Part shown: piece after piece, positions 1 through 9,169 of the stretch
How the letters are laid out: every line of letters begins with the position of its first letter
Numbering within the stretch: the first letter of the stretch is position 1
Source of the DNA: CAZNXJ01 sp964577115
GTDB lineage: Bacteria > Planctomycetota > Planctomycetia > Pirellulales > Pirellulaceae
Direction: 5' to 3'
NCBI GenBank assembly: GCA_964577115.1
Contig: CAZNXJ010000029.1
Coordinates: 1-60,642, forward strand
Length of the DNA stretch: 60,642 nucleotides
The notes under the pieces: generated by a model
Databases searched by the model: none
Told to the model about the DNA's origin: nothing
What the model saw: the letters and a program-made list of their open reading frames with translations, nothing else
Translations under genes and position numbers: made by a program

Positions 1-199
1 CTCCCCGGCGGCGCATCGCCGTCGCCTGAGAACCACCGATCTGGCGAGAGGCGATGCGGGCTGGGGAAAGGCTCGGACAGTTGCACCACTTTGTACGCAA
101 TGCTGTTCTTGACGGAGCGGGCGTTCGCGTGCGTAGTCTCCGGTTCGCTAGAATAAGACGAGCCCGGCCTGGTAATGCACAACGCACGAGGTACCCGGC

Positions 200-1219
200 A
201 TGAACGCTCAGCGGTGTGGCTCGGATAAACGTCGTGATCGAGACGGCAATCGCCGCGAATTCCTCGGTGCTGCGGTCGCCGCTGCCTGGGTCGCCAAGGC
301 AACCCGCGTCCATGCGGCCGACGCCGCCCCGCAATTTCTGCTGCAATGGGGAACTCGCGGCAGCGAGCCTGGGCAATTTAGCGCGTGTGTCGGCATCGCC
401 ATTGGCACGGACGACACGATTTACACGAGCGAGTTCCGCAATCAGCGCGTGCAGTGCTTTGCTCCCGATGGCAAGCTGATCCGCGCCTTCGACGTGCAGC
501 CCCACGCCGGCGGGTTGGCCGTCGATCAGCATCGGAACGTATACGTGGGCCACTGGAACAGCAATAAGGTGGCCGTCTACGGACCTGATGGCAAGCTGCT
601 GCGCGAGTGGGGCGAACGAGGAACTCAGGATGGGCAGTTCCAACTTCCAGGCTCCGTCGCGCTGGGAGCCGACGGACTCCTCTACGTCCCCGACCAGGGA
701 AACAGTCGGATTCAAAAGTTTACGACGGTCGGCCAGTTTGTCGGTAAATGGGGCTCGCGAGGCAGTGAACCGGGGCAGTTCGGTGGACAGCAGCCCGAGG
801 GAGGGCGCTTCGCCGGACCGCAGTTCGTCGCATTTGATGCGCAGGGCAACGTGTACGCCACAGACGCGGCGCTCGATCGCGTACAGCAATTCACACCGGA
901 TGGCGAACTGCTCAGGGTATGGGGCTCGGGAGGTAGTCAGCCCGGTGGTTTCGGCCCGCCGCCCGTCGATAAGTCCGGCCAAACGGTGCAGGGAGGCCCC
1001 ATCGGTGTGTGCGTCGATCGGCAGGGCAACGTCTGGGTTAGCGCAACGAACCATCGTGTCCAGCAATTCACACGCGACGGCCAGTTCCTGCGCAGCATCG
1101 GCGCGGACGGAAGCGAACCCGGCCAGTTCCACTTCCCACACGCCATCGCCTTCGATAGCCAGGGCCACCTGTACGTGGCCGATACCATGAACTCGCGAAT
1201 TCAGAAATTCGCCGTGTAA
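200..1219 (+). CDS. Tat-exported NHL-repeat beta-propeller protein
   Basis: The 339-residue protein opens with a twin-arginine signal (RREFLGAA at about residues 18-25, then an Ala-rich stretch ending VHAA), so the folded protein is probably exported by Tat. The rest is a series of NHL blades, each with a WG-x-x-GSEPGQF-type turn followed by a DGxxYVxDxxNxRIQ-type strand; about six blades can be counted, enough for a closed propeller. NHL propellers usually bind proteins or carbohydrates, and no catalytic residues stand out. A GAGG lies about ten bases before the ATG. It appears monocistronic. The substrate or partner is unknown; a peptidylglycine-lyase-like role cannot be excluded. Confidence 0.85.
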   Translation: MNAQRCGSDKRRDRDGNRREFLGAAVAAAWVAKATRVHAADAAPQFLLQWGTRGSEPGQFSACVGIAIGTDDTIYTSEFRNQRVQCFAPDGKLIRAFDVQPHAGGLAVDQHRNVYVGHWNSNKVAVYGPDGKLLREWGERGTQDGQFQLPGSVALGADGLLYVPDQGNSRIQKFTTVGQFVGKWGSRGSEPGQFGGQQPEGGRFAGPQFVAFDAQGNVYATDAALDRVQQFTPDGELLRVWGSGGSQPGGFGPPPVDKSGQTVQGGPIGVCVDRQGNVWVSATNHRVQQFTRDGQFLRSIGADGSEPGQFHFPHAIAFDSQGHLYVADTMNSRIQKFAV

Positions 1220-1263
1220 CGTCGGTTCTTTGACGGGGTGGTCTGGAGGAAGACTTGCGGAAA

Positions 1264-1283
1264 CCACGGATAGGCACGGATGG
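1264..1283. repeat. CACGGAT-type dispersed repeat, single arm
   Basis: The sequence CCACGGATAGGCACGGATGG matches the units of the repeat hairpin at 2037-2106. Here there is only one arm, between the stop of the NHL gene and the start of the ArsR-type gene. Confidence 0.6.
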
Positions 1284-1336
1284 TCTCTACGTACACCTTG
1301 ACAGGCAAGTCGCCACTTGCATATTCTGCGTGCATT

Positions 1337-1627
1337 ATGGCGGATGTGTTTGACGCTTTGGCGGCACCAGCGCGGCGAGCAATCCTGGACGCCTTGCGCG
1401 AGCGGGACGGCCAAACGTTGTTCGAGATTTGTACATGCCTGGCGATGAAGCACAATCTTGCACTGACGCGCCAGGCGATCTCGCAGCACCTTGACGTATT
1501 GGAATCCGTCGGCCTGGTCCGCACCGAGCGCGAGGGCCGCTACAAGTTCCACTACCTCGATCCGACACCCTTGCAGGGCATCGTCAGCCGGTGGCTCAAA
1601 CCGACTCGAAAGAAAGGCAAAAAATGA
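1337..1627 (+). CDS. ArsR-family winged-helix transcriptional regulator
   Basis: The ATG at 1337 starts MADVFDALAAPARRAIL, the standard N-terminus of small ArsR/SmtB regulators; upstream in-frame starts add a non-conserved stretch. The 96-residue protein has the recognition-helix region LTRQAISQHLDVLESVGLV followed by the beta-wing RTEREGRYKFHYL. No metal-binding cysteine cluster of the ELCVCD type is present: only the pair in EICTCLAM is seen, so metal sensing is uncertain. Its stop overlaps the start of the next gene in an ATGA, so it is co-transcribed with and perhaps autoregulates that VOC-family gene, an arrangement common for this regulator type. It should act as a dimeric repressor in the cytoplasm. 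Confidence 0.88.
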   Translation: MADVFDALAAPARRAILDALRERDGQTLFEICTCLAMKHNLALTRQAISQHLDVLESVGLVRTEREGRYKFHYLDPTPLQGIVSRWLKPTRKKGKK

Positions 1628-2010
1628 AGATCGTTCTTACGAGCGTGCTTGTGGATGACCAGGAAAAAGCGCTGCGATTTTATACCGAGGTGCTTGGCTT
1701 CATAAAAAAGGCCGACATTCCGATGGGGCAGTTTCGCTGGCTGACTGTCGTCTCGCCGGATGATGAGAACGGCGTCGAGTTGGTGCTCGAACCGGATCAG
1801 CATCCGGCTGCGGGGCCCTTCAAGCGGGCGCTAGTGGAAGACGGCATTCCATTCACGTCGTTTGGCGTTGATGACGTGCAGGCCGAATATGAACGGTTGA
1901 TGTCCTTGGGAGTGCAATTCACTCAGCCGCCGAAAGCGCTCGGACCGGTAACGACAGCCATTTTCGACGATACCTGCGGCAATCTCATCCAAATCGCGCA
2001 GAAGCACTGA
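1624..2010 (+). CDS. VOC-family (glyoxalase/bleomycin-resistance-like) protein
   Basis: The 128-residue protein has the vicinal-oxygen-chelate fold pattern: a first beta-alpha-beta unit (VLVDDQEKALRFYTEVLGF) and a second (GVDDVQAEYERLMSLGVQF), ending with FDDTCGNLIQIAQK, where the family's conserved metal-binding Glu/Gln region lies. The start ATG overlaps the ArsR stop by four bases, which fixes it. Members bind a metal and act on or sequester small electrophiles or antibiotics, and the substrate cannot be read from sequence. The ArsR-VOC pair is a familiar two-gene arrangement. Confidence 0.88.
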   Translation: MKIVLTSVLVDDQEKALRFYTEVLGFIKKADIPMGQFRWLTVVSPDDENGVELVLEPDQHPAAGPFKRALVEDGIPFTSFGVDDVQAEYERLMSLGVQFTQPPKALGPVTTAIFDDTCGNLIQIAQKH

Positions 2011-2036
2011 AAGAAGCGGCGGTAGGCCGAGGCGGA

Positions 2037-2106
2037 CCACGGATAGACACGGATAGGCACGGATCATGCGCCATCCCCATCCGTGCACATCCGTGTTTAT
2101 CCGTGG
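2037..2106. repeat. Long inverted repeat of CACGGAT units (hairpin)
   Basis: The left arm 2037-2064 reads CCACGGATA, ACACGGAT, GCACGGAT with short spacers. The right arm 2079-2106 is its reverse complement, with one 1x1 and one 2x2 mismatch around a 14-base loop. It sits between the convergent VOC and MutS-like genes and could stop transcription from both sides. The right arm overlaps the end of the MutS-like gene and supplies its TAA and its last residues, NHG. Confidence 0.8.
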
Positions 2107-3995
2107 TTCGCTTCTTCGCTCTTCTCCGGATCGCCCAGACCGACCATCTCGAGCAAGATCAGGGCGTTCGTCGTGGGGGCTACACCGGGGCGCAGGCGGT
2201 AGTCGAACGTCATGCGGTTCTGGCCCTCTTCGCGCGTCAGCGTTTCGCGGAAGTGAACGACGCGGCAGGCCTCGCGCAACTCGTCACGCGTCGCCAGTTC
2301 AAGATCATGCGTTGACACCGCGCCGATGGCCTGCTGCTCGAGCAGGTGTCGCACGATACGCACGACGGCCACCTGCCGTTCGACCGAGTTGGTCCCCAAT
2401 AGGATCTCGTCGAGCAGGTAGAGAAGACGCCCACCTGCACGACGGACTTCCCTGGCGCGATCCACGATCTGTTTCATCCGCTTGAGCTCGGCCAAATAAA
2501 ACGAGACGCCGTCAGCCAGCGAGTCATCAACACGGATGCTCGTTTCCACAATCAGCGGTGGCAGCGTCATCTGCCGAGCGCAGACAGGGCTGCCCGCCTG
2601 AGCCAGCAATGCGTTGACGGCCAGGCTGCGCAGTAGTGTGCTCTTGCCCGACATGTTTGATCCCGTTACCAGCACGAACGTACCTGGCGGGCCGACCTCG
2701 ATGTCATTTCCGACTCGGAGCTGGTCCGGGATGAGCGGATGGCCAATGCCCTCGGCACGCAGCGTCGTTTCCTTGGGATCGATGACGGGAAAGCACCAGT
2801 CCGGCTGATCGTGCGCCACATGCGCCAGAGAAGCCAGCGCCTCAAGCTCGCCGAGACCCGTGAACCAGTCTGGGACCCCATCGCCGTGACGGCGCTGCCA
2901 GCGTTCGAGCCATCTGAGCAAATGGATGTCCCAGAGCAAAAGCAACTGCGCGGTGATGTGGACCAGGCCGAGCAGCCCGTCGCCGCGCGCCTGGATAATG
3001 CGCACGATCTTTGCCAGGCTTGTCAGCTGTGTATCGGCATAGCGTGCGAGCGTACGGAGCTCGTGACCATTCACTGCGAGACTGCCCACGGTGGCAGGAA
3101 GCTGGGAAGCGAGCTGAAAAAGTGCTCGGTAATGTTGCACCTGGTTACTGCGGCCGGTCACTTGCAAAAAGATCGAATAGATCGTCGGCGAGTGTGCGAC
3201 GCTGATTACGAGATTGATAACGACAAGGACTACCAGGCACCCAACGAGAACCTGGTAATTCGCCCAGCCCGCCAATCCCGCAACGGCCAGCATCGCGACG
3301 AGCGGCGGAAGGGCAAGTGAATAAACGTGCAGCAGGCCATGCTTGGTCAGCCACCGTTCGCCTGTCGCCCATTCGACGAAACGCCGCGGATGATCTGGCT
3401 CGCTTCCCAGCAATCCGCCAATCAGCTCCAATTGCTCGCGCCACACGAATTCGGAAGCCAAACGCTGAACGACATGCTGGCGTCGCGAAACGTGAATCGG
3501 GTCGCTTGGAACAAGAAGCCAATCGCGCAGCGCTTGACGGCCCATTGGCGTATGCGCCACGCACAGCCACTGGAACAAGGACCGAGGACCGAACAGGTCC
3601 AGGTCGCGCGCCACCGCTTCGTATGCTTTATCCACTGACACGGACGGCACTGGCAGCTTCGACCAGTCGCGCGCCAAGCGAGCAATATGAGCAAGATGCG
3701 TTTGCTCCATCATCTCCGCTTCCCTCACGCGCTGTAGCAGCCGCTCGTGCTGCCCGGCCACGATCAGGAATGCGACGACGCTCGCTGCGACCCCCCACCC
3801 AAAACGCGGATCGGTGAGCAGGCCGATCGCCAGTGCGAGTCCCAACAGGAAGATGGCGCCGCGCGCTATGCTATACCAGAAGTCGAGACGCCGAAGTTGC
3901 TCCCGTTCTGCTCGGTAATGCTCGGCGCGCTGCCGATACTGCTGTTCGATCGCCTGTCGCGGATCGGAAGGGCTTTGTTCACTCACGCCGTTCAT
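2097..3995 (-). CDS. MutS-like ATPase with membrane segments, lacking the mismatch-recognition domain
   Basis: The chosen start (MNGVSEQSPS) gives 632 residues; the open frame runs further upstream but without recognisable sequence. Hydrophobic segments at about 44-82 and again in the middle (LALPPLVAMLAVAG onward) suggest membrane association. The C-terminal third is a clear MutS domain V: Walker A GSNMSGKST at 445-453, Walker B LLYLLDEILLGTNS with D529/E530, and the STHD motif. The N-terminal mismatch-binding and connector domains of MutS are absent, so this is not the housekeeping repair protein. It fits the family of short MutS-related proteins seen in planctomycetes and Bacteroidetes, whose role is unknown. 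The C-terminal NHG comes from the repeat hairpin. Confidence 0.85.
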   Translation of the reverse strand: MNGVSEQSPSDPRQAIEQQYRQRAEHYRAEREQLRRLDFWYSIARGAIFLLGLALAIGLLTDPRFGWGVAASVVAFLIVAGQHERLLQRVREAEMMEQTHLAHIARLARDWSKLPVPSVSVDKAYEAVARDLDLFGPRSLFQWLCVAHTPMGRQALRDWLLVPSDPIHVSRRQHVVQRLASEFVWREQLELIGGLLGSEPDHPRRFVEWATGERWLTKHGLLHVYSLALPPLVAMLAVAGLAGWANYQVLVGCLVVLVVINLVISVAHSPTIYSIFLQVTGRSNQVQHYRALFQLASQLPATVGSLAVNGHELRTLARYADTQLTSLAKIVRIIQARGDGLLGLVHITAQLLLLWDIHLLRWLERWQRRHGDGVPDWFTGLGELEALASLAHVAHDQPDWCFPVIDPKETTLRAEGIGHPLIPDQLRVGNDIEVGPPGTFVLVTGSNMSGKSTLLRSLAVNALLAQAGSPVCARQMTLPPLIVETSIRVDDSLADGVSFYLAELKRMKQIVDRAREVRRAGGRLLYLLDEILLGTNSVERQVAVVRIVRHLLEQQAIGAVSTHDLELATRDELREACRVVHFRETLTREEGQNRMTFDYRLRPGVAPTTNALILLEMVGLGDPEKSEEANHG

Positions 3996-4560
3996 CCAAT
4001 GGGTGGGATGCGCCGCTCGGTCAACCGTGATCCCGTAAAGCATCCCTGATCCGGAATGGGCCGTTTCGACAACATGCCAATCGAATGCGCCGTCAAACCT
4101 AGCTCGGATGTGCATCCAGGTCGTGCCACGGAATCGCAAGCATAATGCATGCGAGCAATTCTGTGAGCCACGTGAAGGCAGCTGCCACGACGGGCTCCGG
4201 CTGGTCACGTTGTACGCATTCGCGGCATGCGAGCCGTACGTGGGTACACTTCTATATTTAGGTGTACGCCCCTCGCTGTTCGCCGCTCTCGGTGGGTACG
4301 CTTGAACCACATTGTTTGTGCTTTCATCTGCTGGCGGAAAAGCGGGATTGATTGTATGCAAGGTGCTGCCGATTCTGCCGGCGAAGACGGACGGGAGCGG
4401 CCGGTGGAGCTGGGATGGTTGTCCTGATTGGCCCGCACGGCAGCTTGCCCGCCGCAAGGCGGAATGCATGGCACGCGGCGTGCAAATGCGTCGGCACGGC
4501 GTAGACTTGTGCTGGACCGCCGGCTGAGCGGTATTTCCTTGAAGGGTTCGGTGGAGAGGG
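3996..4560. other. 565-base gap between divergent genes
   Basis: I find no convincing gene here; the frames lack family similarity and conserved start context. The gap should hold the promoters for the MutS-like gene (leftward) and the small membrane protein (rightward). The only structure I can point to is a dyad at 4244-4267. Confidence 0.4.
4244..4267. promoter_or_regulatory. Dyad GTACAC-N12-GTGTAC around an AT-rich core
   Basis: GTACAC (4244-4249) and its complement GTGTAC (4262-4267) flank TTCTATATTTAG, an unusually AT-rich patch for this genome. It may be an operator over a -10-like element. No protein can be assigned to it. Confidence 0.25.
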
Positions 4561-5163
4561 ATGGCGACCGCAACGGAAGATTCAGTGGCGCACGGGCCGC
4601 TGTCGAGCGACGATCAAAAAGCCTTGGGCGAAGCGCACCGGCGTGCGGCCCGAATCCGAAGCGCCGCGCGCGTGGCTTCGTTTAACGGCTGGACGATCGG
4701 CGTGTTTGCGGCGCTCACGTTGCCGCTGGCTGGATCGAGTATTTCCGGGATCCTGATCGCCGCGGCGATGGCGCTGGCGGCCTACAACGAGTTCCGGGGC
4801 CGTACGCTGCTGCTCGATTTTGATCCGCGCGGCCCGCGTTTGCTCGGATGGAATCAGCTCGGGCTGCTCGGCGCGCTGACGCTCTATTGCGCCTGGCACA
4901 TCCTCCAAGTACCTTTCCAGCCGGATGTGGTCACTCGCCAACTGTCTGCTCATCCTGAAATCGCGACATTGGTGGGTTCGACCGACGAGCTGGTGAAGCT
5001 CTATCACCTAGTGCTGCTGGCCGTTTATACGACGGTGATCTTGCTGAGCGTGCTGTTCCAGGGCGGTAATGCCTGGTATTACTTCTCGCGTGGCAAGCTG
5101 CTCGACGCCCACCTGGACATCACGCCAGCGTGGATTGTGGAAGTGCAGCGAACGATGCGCTAG
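4561..5163 (+). CDS. Small integral membrane protein, unknown function
   Basis: The 200-residue protein begins after a GGAGAGGG ribosome-binding site directly before the ATG. An N-terminal soluble helix (about 1-38, Ala/Arg-rich) is followed by about four hydrophobic segments: near 45-75, 98-115 and 145-170, the first looking like a hairpin of two helices. It ends in a short cytoplasmic-looking tail (LDAHLDITPAWIVEVQRTMR). I recognise no motif. It is convergent with the next membrane protein, 26 bases apart, so the two share a region but not a transcript. Confidence 0.75.
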   Translation: MATATEDSVAHGPLSSDDQKALGEAHRRAARIRSAARVASFNGWTIGVFAALTLPLAGSSISGILIAAAMALAAYNEFRGRTLLLDFDPRGPRLLGWNQLGLLGALTLYCAWHILQVPFQPDVVTRQLSAHPEIATLVGSTDELVKLYHLVLLAVYTTVILLSVLFQGGNAWYYFSRGKLLDAHLDITPAWIVEVQRTMR

Positions 5164-5189
5164 GCGCGAAGCCCGCCGGGCCGCGGGAG

Positions 5190-5945
5190 TTATTTCTCGC
5201 GCATCTCGACTTGCAGCGCGCCGAGCATCCGCGTGATGGCTTCTTCCTTCTGGCTGATGAACAGCACGTTATCCAGAATGATCGCTCGCCTCTCGCCGCT
5301 TGGCTGAAGAATCAAACGCCCAGAGCCGAGCAACAGGTACTCGAAAACGTCGTTGATTTCCTTGTCGATGCGCAGGTTCGGCGACGAGTACCGCTTCAGA
5401 TCGCTCAGCAAACCATGGTGATGAAGCAGCTCGTTCGGTCGCACCTCCCAATAGTCGAATCGGACGACCACGAGAACGGCAGCGTAGATGATCATTAGCA
5501 TCCCGGCGACGATGCTGAAGAACATGGCATTGGCGACGGGCCGCACGCTGCGCAGTTTACTGGTAATCCACGGCATGAGGTCGGGGTTTAACGTGAAGAT
5601 CAGGATCGCTCCCAGCACGATGGCTGCCAGGAAGAAGAGGATGGTCAGCGAGGTGGCTCGGGGAAAATCGAACGCGAGCACCATCAGGTTGACCGCCAGC
5701 ACGCCGAGGAACACCCACGTCATGACGACGGCTGTGGTGTCTTCGGGGCCCACGGTGTAGCGGCCGGTAACTGTCATCCAGATGGCGGCAATCACGCTGA
5801 CGATGAACGTGGGATAAAGAAAGATGATCTTGGGATACGGCACGAGTTTAATACTCGCCGGTCGCTCCGAGGATCCACCCGACTTAGGTGTCTCGACCGC
5901 CGGTTTGGCTTCGGGCAGTGGTTGTAGGTTGGCCATGTCGCTCAT
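5190..5945 (-). CDS. Membrane protein with C-terminal PH-like region, unknown function
   Basis: The 251-residue protein has a charged, Pro-rich N-terminus (1-33). Four hydrophobic segments follow at about 37-60, 72-95, 100-120 and 140-163. The soluble C-terminal part begins RFDYWEVRPNELLHHHGLLSD, and its alternating strands (RLILQPSGERRAIILDNV) resemble the bacterial PH-like (YdbT/bPH2) pattern, but this is a weak resemblance. The tandem near-N-terminal starts MSDM differ by only three codons. It looks monocistronic; its promoter should lie in the gap up to 6279. Confidence 0.75.
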   Translation of the reverse strand: MSDMANLQPLPEAKPAVETPKSGGSSERPASIKLVPYPKIIFLYPTFIVSVIAAIWMTVTGRYTVGPEDTTAVVMTWVFLGVLAVNLMVLAFDFPRATSLTILFFLAAIVLGAILIFTLNPDLMPWITSKLRSVRPVANAMFFSIVAGMLMIIYAAVLVVVRFDYWEVRPNELLHHHGLLSDLKRYSSPNLRIDKEINDVFEYLLLGSGRLILQPSGERRAIILDNVLFISQKEEAITRMLGALQVEMREK

Positions 5946-6279
5946 GTGCCCTGCTCGCTCTATCCGTATTCCGTAAGGGAACCGGGAAGAAAGGTCGTGC
6001 GTTGGACGTCACCGAACAGCGTTTCCCGGTCGCCCCAACGGCGGAGGCCGCACAGTGGCGGCGGCTCGGTGGAGGCCGTTCGGTTTCGAGGCGAGCCGGA
6101 AACCATCCCTCCGGTCCTCGCCCTATGAAACAGCGGGCAATGCTACTCGTGGCCGGTTCGGCTGTCTAGTCAAACGGCGCGAGCGGTTGGCAAAACCCTG
6201 TTGCCCGCCCGAGGGCACCGTTGCGGCGGCCCATGGGGCTTCTTAGATTGGAGCCGCCTTGGTCGGCAAAGGAGAAACG
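5946..6279. other. Intergenic region between divergent genes
   Basis: About 330 bases separate the membrane protein and the SDR gene. I see no gene and no clear promoter hexamers. Only the AAAGGAG site just before the SDR start is recognisable. Confidence 0.4.
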
Positions 6280-7080
6280 ATGGGGTCGGCGCTTTTTGAT
6301 CTGGCGGGGCGCGTGGCGGTGGTTTCGGGAGCGGCGAGCGGATTGGGCCGAGCCGCGTCGCTCGCGCTGGCGGACTTCGGCGCGGACCTTGTGCTCGTCG
6401 ACCGCAACCGAACGGGCGCGGAACGCACGGGTGATCAGATCCGCGAGCGTGGACGCCGAGTGCTCGTGGTCGAATGTAATGTGTCGCAAGTCGATCAGAT
6501 TGACTCGCTGTTTCGCGAGGTCGATCGCGAATTCGGACGCGTTGACTTTCTCGGCAACATCGCCGGTGAAGGCGTTCTCGCGAAACCCGAAGAGATCTCG
6601 CTCGACGACGTCGAACGTACGTGGCGCAATCTCGTGTACGGGCGCTTCGCCATGTGCCAGCAGGCGGGCCGCCGCATGCTGCGCCAGGGGGGCGGAAGCA
6701 TTTTGAATGTCGGCTCGCTCGCCAGTATCACGGCTCTGGGCCGAGGGCACATCGCCTACAGCATGGCCATGGGCGCCGTGGCCCAGATGACACGCGAACT
6801 GAGCACCGAATGGAGCTATGCCGGCGTACGCGTGAACGCCATTCTGCCTGCCCAAGTGGTCAATCCGAATCTCGAAGAGCGCATGGCCGCGGATCCGTCG
6901 CTCAAGGACCAATGGCTCCGCGGAATTCCGCGTGGTCGTTTGGGAACGCCCGACGACATTCGCGGGCTCGTGGTTTTGCTAGCCAGCGATGCTTCCTCGT
7001 GGATCACCGGAGCACTGATTCCGATGGATGGTGGTAACCTGGCGATGAACGCTGGGGGATCACGCCGTTACGAATCGTAA
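6280..7080 (+). CDS. Short-chain dehydrogenase/reductase-family protein lacking the catalytic lysine
   Basis: The start at 6280 is chosen because AAAGGAG lies six bases upstream; it gives 266 residues, typical of classical SDRs. The nucleotide-binding turn SGAASGLG is at 16-23, an acidic residue at the end of the second strand (LVLVD, 37-41) suggests NAD preference, and the structural Asn region (WRNLVYG) is present. Catalytic Ser146 and Tyr160 can be placed, but the expected YxxxK reads YSMAM, with Met164 in place of lysine. Catalysis by the usual proton relay is therefore doubtful. It leads an operon with E1 and E2 genes, 37 bases downstream, as a possible accessory or related oxidoreductase. 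Confidence 0.85.
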   Translation: MGSALFDLAGRVAVVSGAASGLGRAASLALADFGADLVLVDRNRTGAERTGDQIRERGRRVLVVECNVSQVDQIDSLFREVDREFGRVDFLGNIAGEGVLAKPEEISLDDVERTWRNLVYGRFAMCQQAGRRMLRQGGGSILNVGSLASITALGRGHIAYSMAMGAVAQMTRELSTEWSYAGVRVNAILPAQVVNPNLEERMAADPSLKDQWLRGIPRGRLGTPDDIRGLVVLLASDASSWITGALIPMDGGNLAMNAGGSRRYES

Positions 7081-7117
7081 CTCGTCCCCGTACGAACAAC
7101 CCGAGGCCGCCCCGACT

Positions 7118-9160
7118 ATGCCTGGCACTGCTCCCCTCCCTCCCAGCCGAGAATCGTTCCGGATGACGTCACGGCCTTCCAAGTCGCTGCTGCTCGATCT
7201 CTATCGCACGATGCAGATCATTCGCCAGACGGAAGAAGAGCTGGCTCGATGTCACCAGCGAGGCCTCGTCCTCGGAGCATGCCACACCTACGTTGGACAA
7301 GAGGCGATTGCCGCGGGCGTGTGTGCTCATCTGCGGACCACCGATGTCGTTTTCAGCACGCATCGCGGCCACGGGCATGCTCTGGCGAAGGGGGCTTCGC
7401 CCCGCGAGCTGATGTCCGAGTTGTTTGGTCGCCGAGTTGGATTGTCGCAGGGACGCGGTGGGAGCATGCACCTGTTCGCTCCGGAATTGGGGCTGATGGG
7501 AACGAGTGGCATTGTGGGGCCGTGCATTTTGCAGGCTTGCGGCGGCGGCTATAGCTTCAAGCTGCTGGGTACTGATCAGGTCGCGGTCGCATTCTTCGGT
7601 GACGGAGCCGTCAACAACGGTGCCTTCCACGAAGGCTTGAACATGGCCAGCATCTGGCGGCTGCCCGTGATCTTCGTCTGCGAGAACAATCAGTTCGCCA
7701 CGGAAGTGCCGTTCAGCTACGCGAGCGGCAATCCGAGTGTGGGCAACCGCGGAGCGGCCTATGGCATTCCCGGATATGAGGTGGATGGAAACGATGTCAT
7801 CGCTGTTTTCGAGGCCGCGGGAGCGGCCGTCGAACGAGCTCGGTCGGGAGCCGGTCCGACGCTGCTTGAATGCAAAACCTATCGCACGCGGCCTCACGCC
7901 GAAGGCATGGGTGATTACACCTACCGCACTCGGGATGATGTCGATGCGTGGAAAAAGCGATGCCCGATCATCTACCTTCGAACCGTGCTGATCGAACAGC
8001 ATGGAGCGACACTCGACGAACTCGAAGCGATTGACGCGGATGTCACGGCGCACGTGACTCAGGCACGCACACTGGCCGAGGCCGACGAATGGCCCTCGCC
8101 CAGCACTGCGACCACACACGTCTATTGCGAAGAGCCCTCGCCCCCACGGTCACCGCTACTCGACTCGCCGCCGGCCGGTACGACTCGCGAAATCACATAC
8201 ACGCAAGCAACGCTCGAGGCGCTCGCGGAAGAGATGGCCGCCAATCCTCGCATCTTCGTGATGGGAGAAGGCATCGGCAAACGGGGCGGCAACTTCCGAA
8301 CAACAGAGGGCCTCTACGATTTATACGGCCCGGACCGTCTGTGCGACACGCCGATCTGCGAGCGCGGCTTTGTGGGGCTTGCATGCGGAGCGGCCATGAC
8401 CGGTACACGGCCCGTAGTCGATTTCATGTTCGTCGATTTTATCCTCGACGCGATGGGTGAGATCGTGAATCAAATTGCCAAGATGCAGTACATGAGCAGC
8501 GGGCGGCTGAAAATGCCGGTCCTTCTGCGAGGCTGCATCGGCATCGGCCACTCGGCCGCGACGCATCATTCCGGTAGTTACTACGGGATGTTTGCCCAAG
8601 TGCCGGGACTGCGAGTCGTCGTGCCGGCGACGCCGTTTGATGCGAAGGGGCTGATGAAGCGGGCGCTCAACTGCGACGATCCGGTTATCATGCTCGAACA
8701 CCGCGAACTCCTAACGGTAAAAGGTCCCGTGCCTTCCGAGCCGTACGAGATCGAGTTCGGTCATGCGGCCATCGTTCGCCGCGGCAGTGATGCGACGGTC
8801 GTGGCAGTTGCCCGCATGGTTCATCTGGCGGCAGCCGCCGCCGATCAGCTCGCGCGCGAAGGCATTCACATCGAAGTGATCGATCCTCGCACCATCTTGC
8901 CACTCGACACCGAAACGGTCCTCGCCTCGGTGCACAAAACCGGCCGGCTGCTGATCGTTGACGAACCGCCAGCGTCGTGCGGGTTCGCGGCCGAGATTGC
9001 GGCACAGGTCGCTGCTGCCGGCTTCGACGACCTGGACGCACCCATACAGCGCCTGACGGGCAGCTTCGCACCGACTCCCTACAGTCCCCCGCTCGAGAAT
9101 GCCGTGGTGCCGGACACTGACGCGATTGTCCGCGCGATCCGTACGCTTCTCGAGGAGTAG
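7118..9160 (+). CDS. 2-oxoacid (or acetoin) dehydrogenase E1, alpha and beta subunits fused
   Basis: This 680-residue thiamine-diphosphate enzyme carries both halves of a heterodimeric E1 in one chain. The alpha-like half (about 25-330) has THRGHGHALAKG and the ThDP motif GDGAVNNGAF at 161-170 with the downstream Asn pair. The beta-like half (about 350-680) begins REITYTQATLEALAEEM and includes the GIGHSAATHHSGSYYG loop and the DPRTILPLD strand. The reaction is decarboxylation of a 2-oxoacid, or cleavage of acetoin, with transfer to E2 lipoate; the substrate is not readable. It lies between the SDR gene and the E2 gene, with only nine bases before E2, so they form an operon. An in-frame ATG at 7163 is an alternative start. 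Confidence 0.92.
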   Translation: MPGTAPLPPSRESFRMTSRPSKSLLLDLYRTMQIIRQTEEELARCHQRGLVLGACHTYVGQEAIAAGVCAHLRTTDVVFSTHRGHGHALAKGASPRELMSELFGRRVGLSQGRGGSMHLFAPELGLMGTSGIVGPCILQACGGGYSFKLLGTDQVAVAFFGDGAVNNGAFHEGLNMASIWRLPVIFVCENNQFATEVPFSYASGNPSVGNRGAAYGIPGYEVDGNDVIAVFEAAGAAVERARSGAGPTLLECKTYRTRPHAEGMGDYTYRTRDDVDAWKKRCPIIYLRTVLIEQHGATLDELEAIDADVTAHVTQARTLAEADEWPSPSTATTHVYCEEPSPPRSPLLDSPPAGTTREITYTQATLEALAEEMAANPRIFVMGEGIGKRGGNFRTTEGLYDLYGPDRLCDTPICERGFVGLACGAAMTGTRPVVDFMFVDFILDAMGEIVNQIAKMQYMSSGRLKMPVLLRGCIGIGHSAATHHSGSYYGMFAQVPGLRVVVPATPFDAKGLMKRALNCDDPVIMLEHRELLTVKGPVPSEPYEIEFGHAAIVRRGSDATVVAVARMVHLAAAAADQLAREGIHIEVIDPRTILPLDTETVLASVHKTGRLLIVDEPPASCGFAAEIAAQVAAAGFDDLDAPIQRLTGSFAPTPYSPPLENAVVPDTDAIVRAIRTLLEE

Positions 9161-9169
9161 ACGCATATC

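Noticed and set aside
109..154. TTGACG and TAGAAT as a promoter for the NHL gene
   Set aside because: The spacing of 34 bases is twice the allowed distance.
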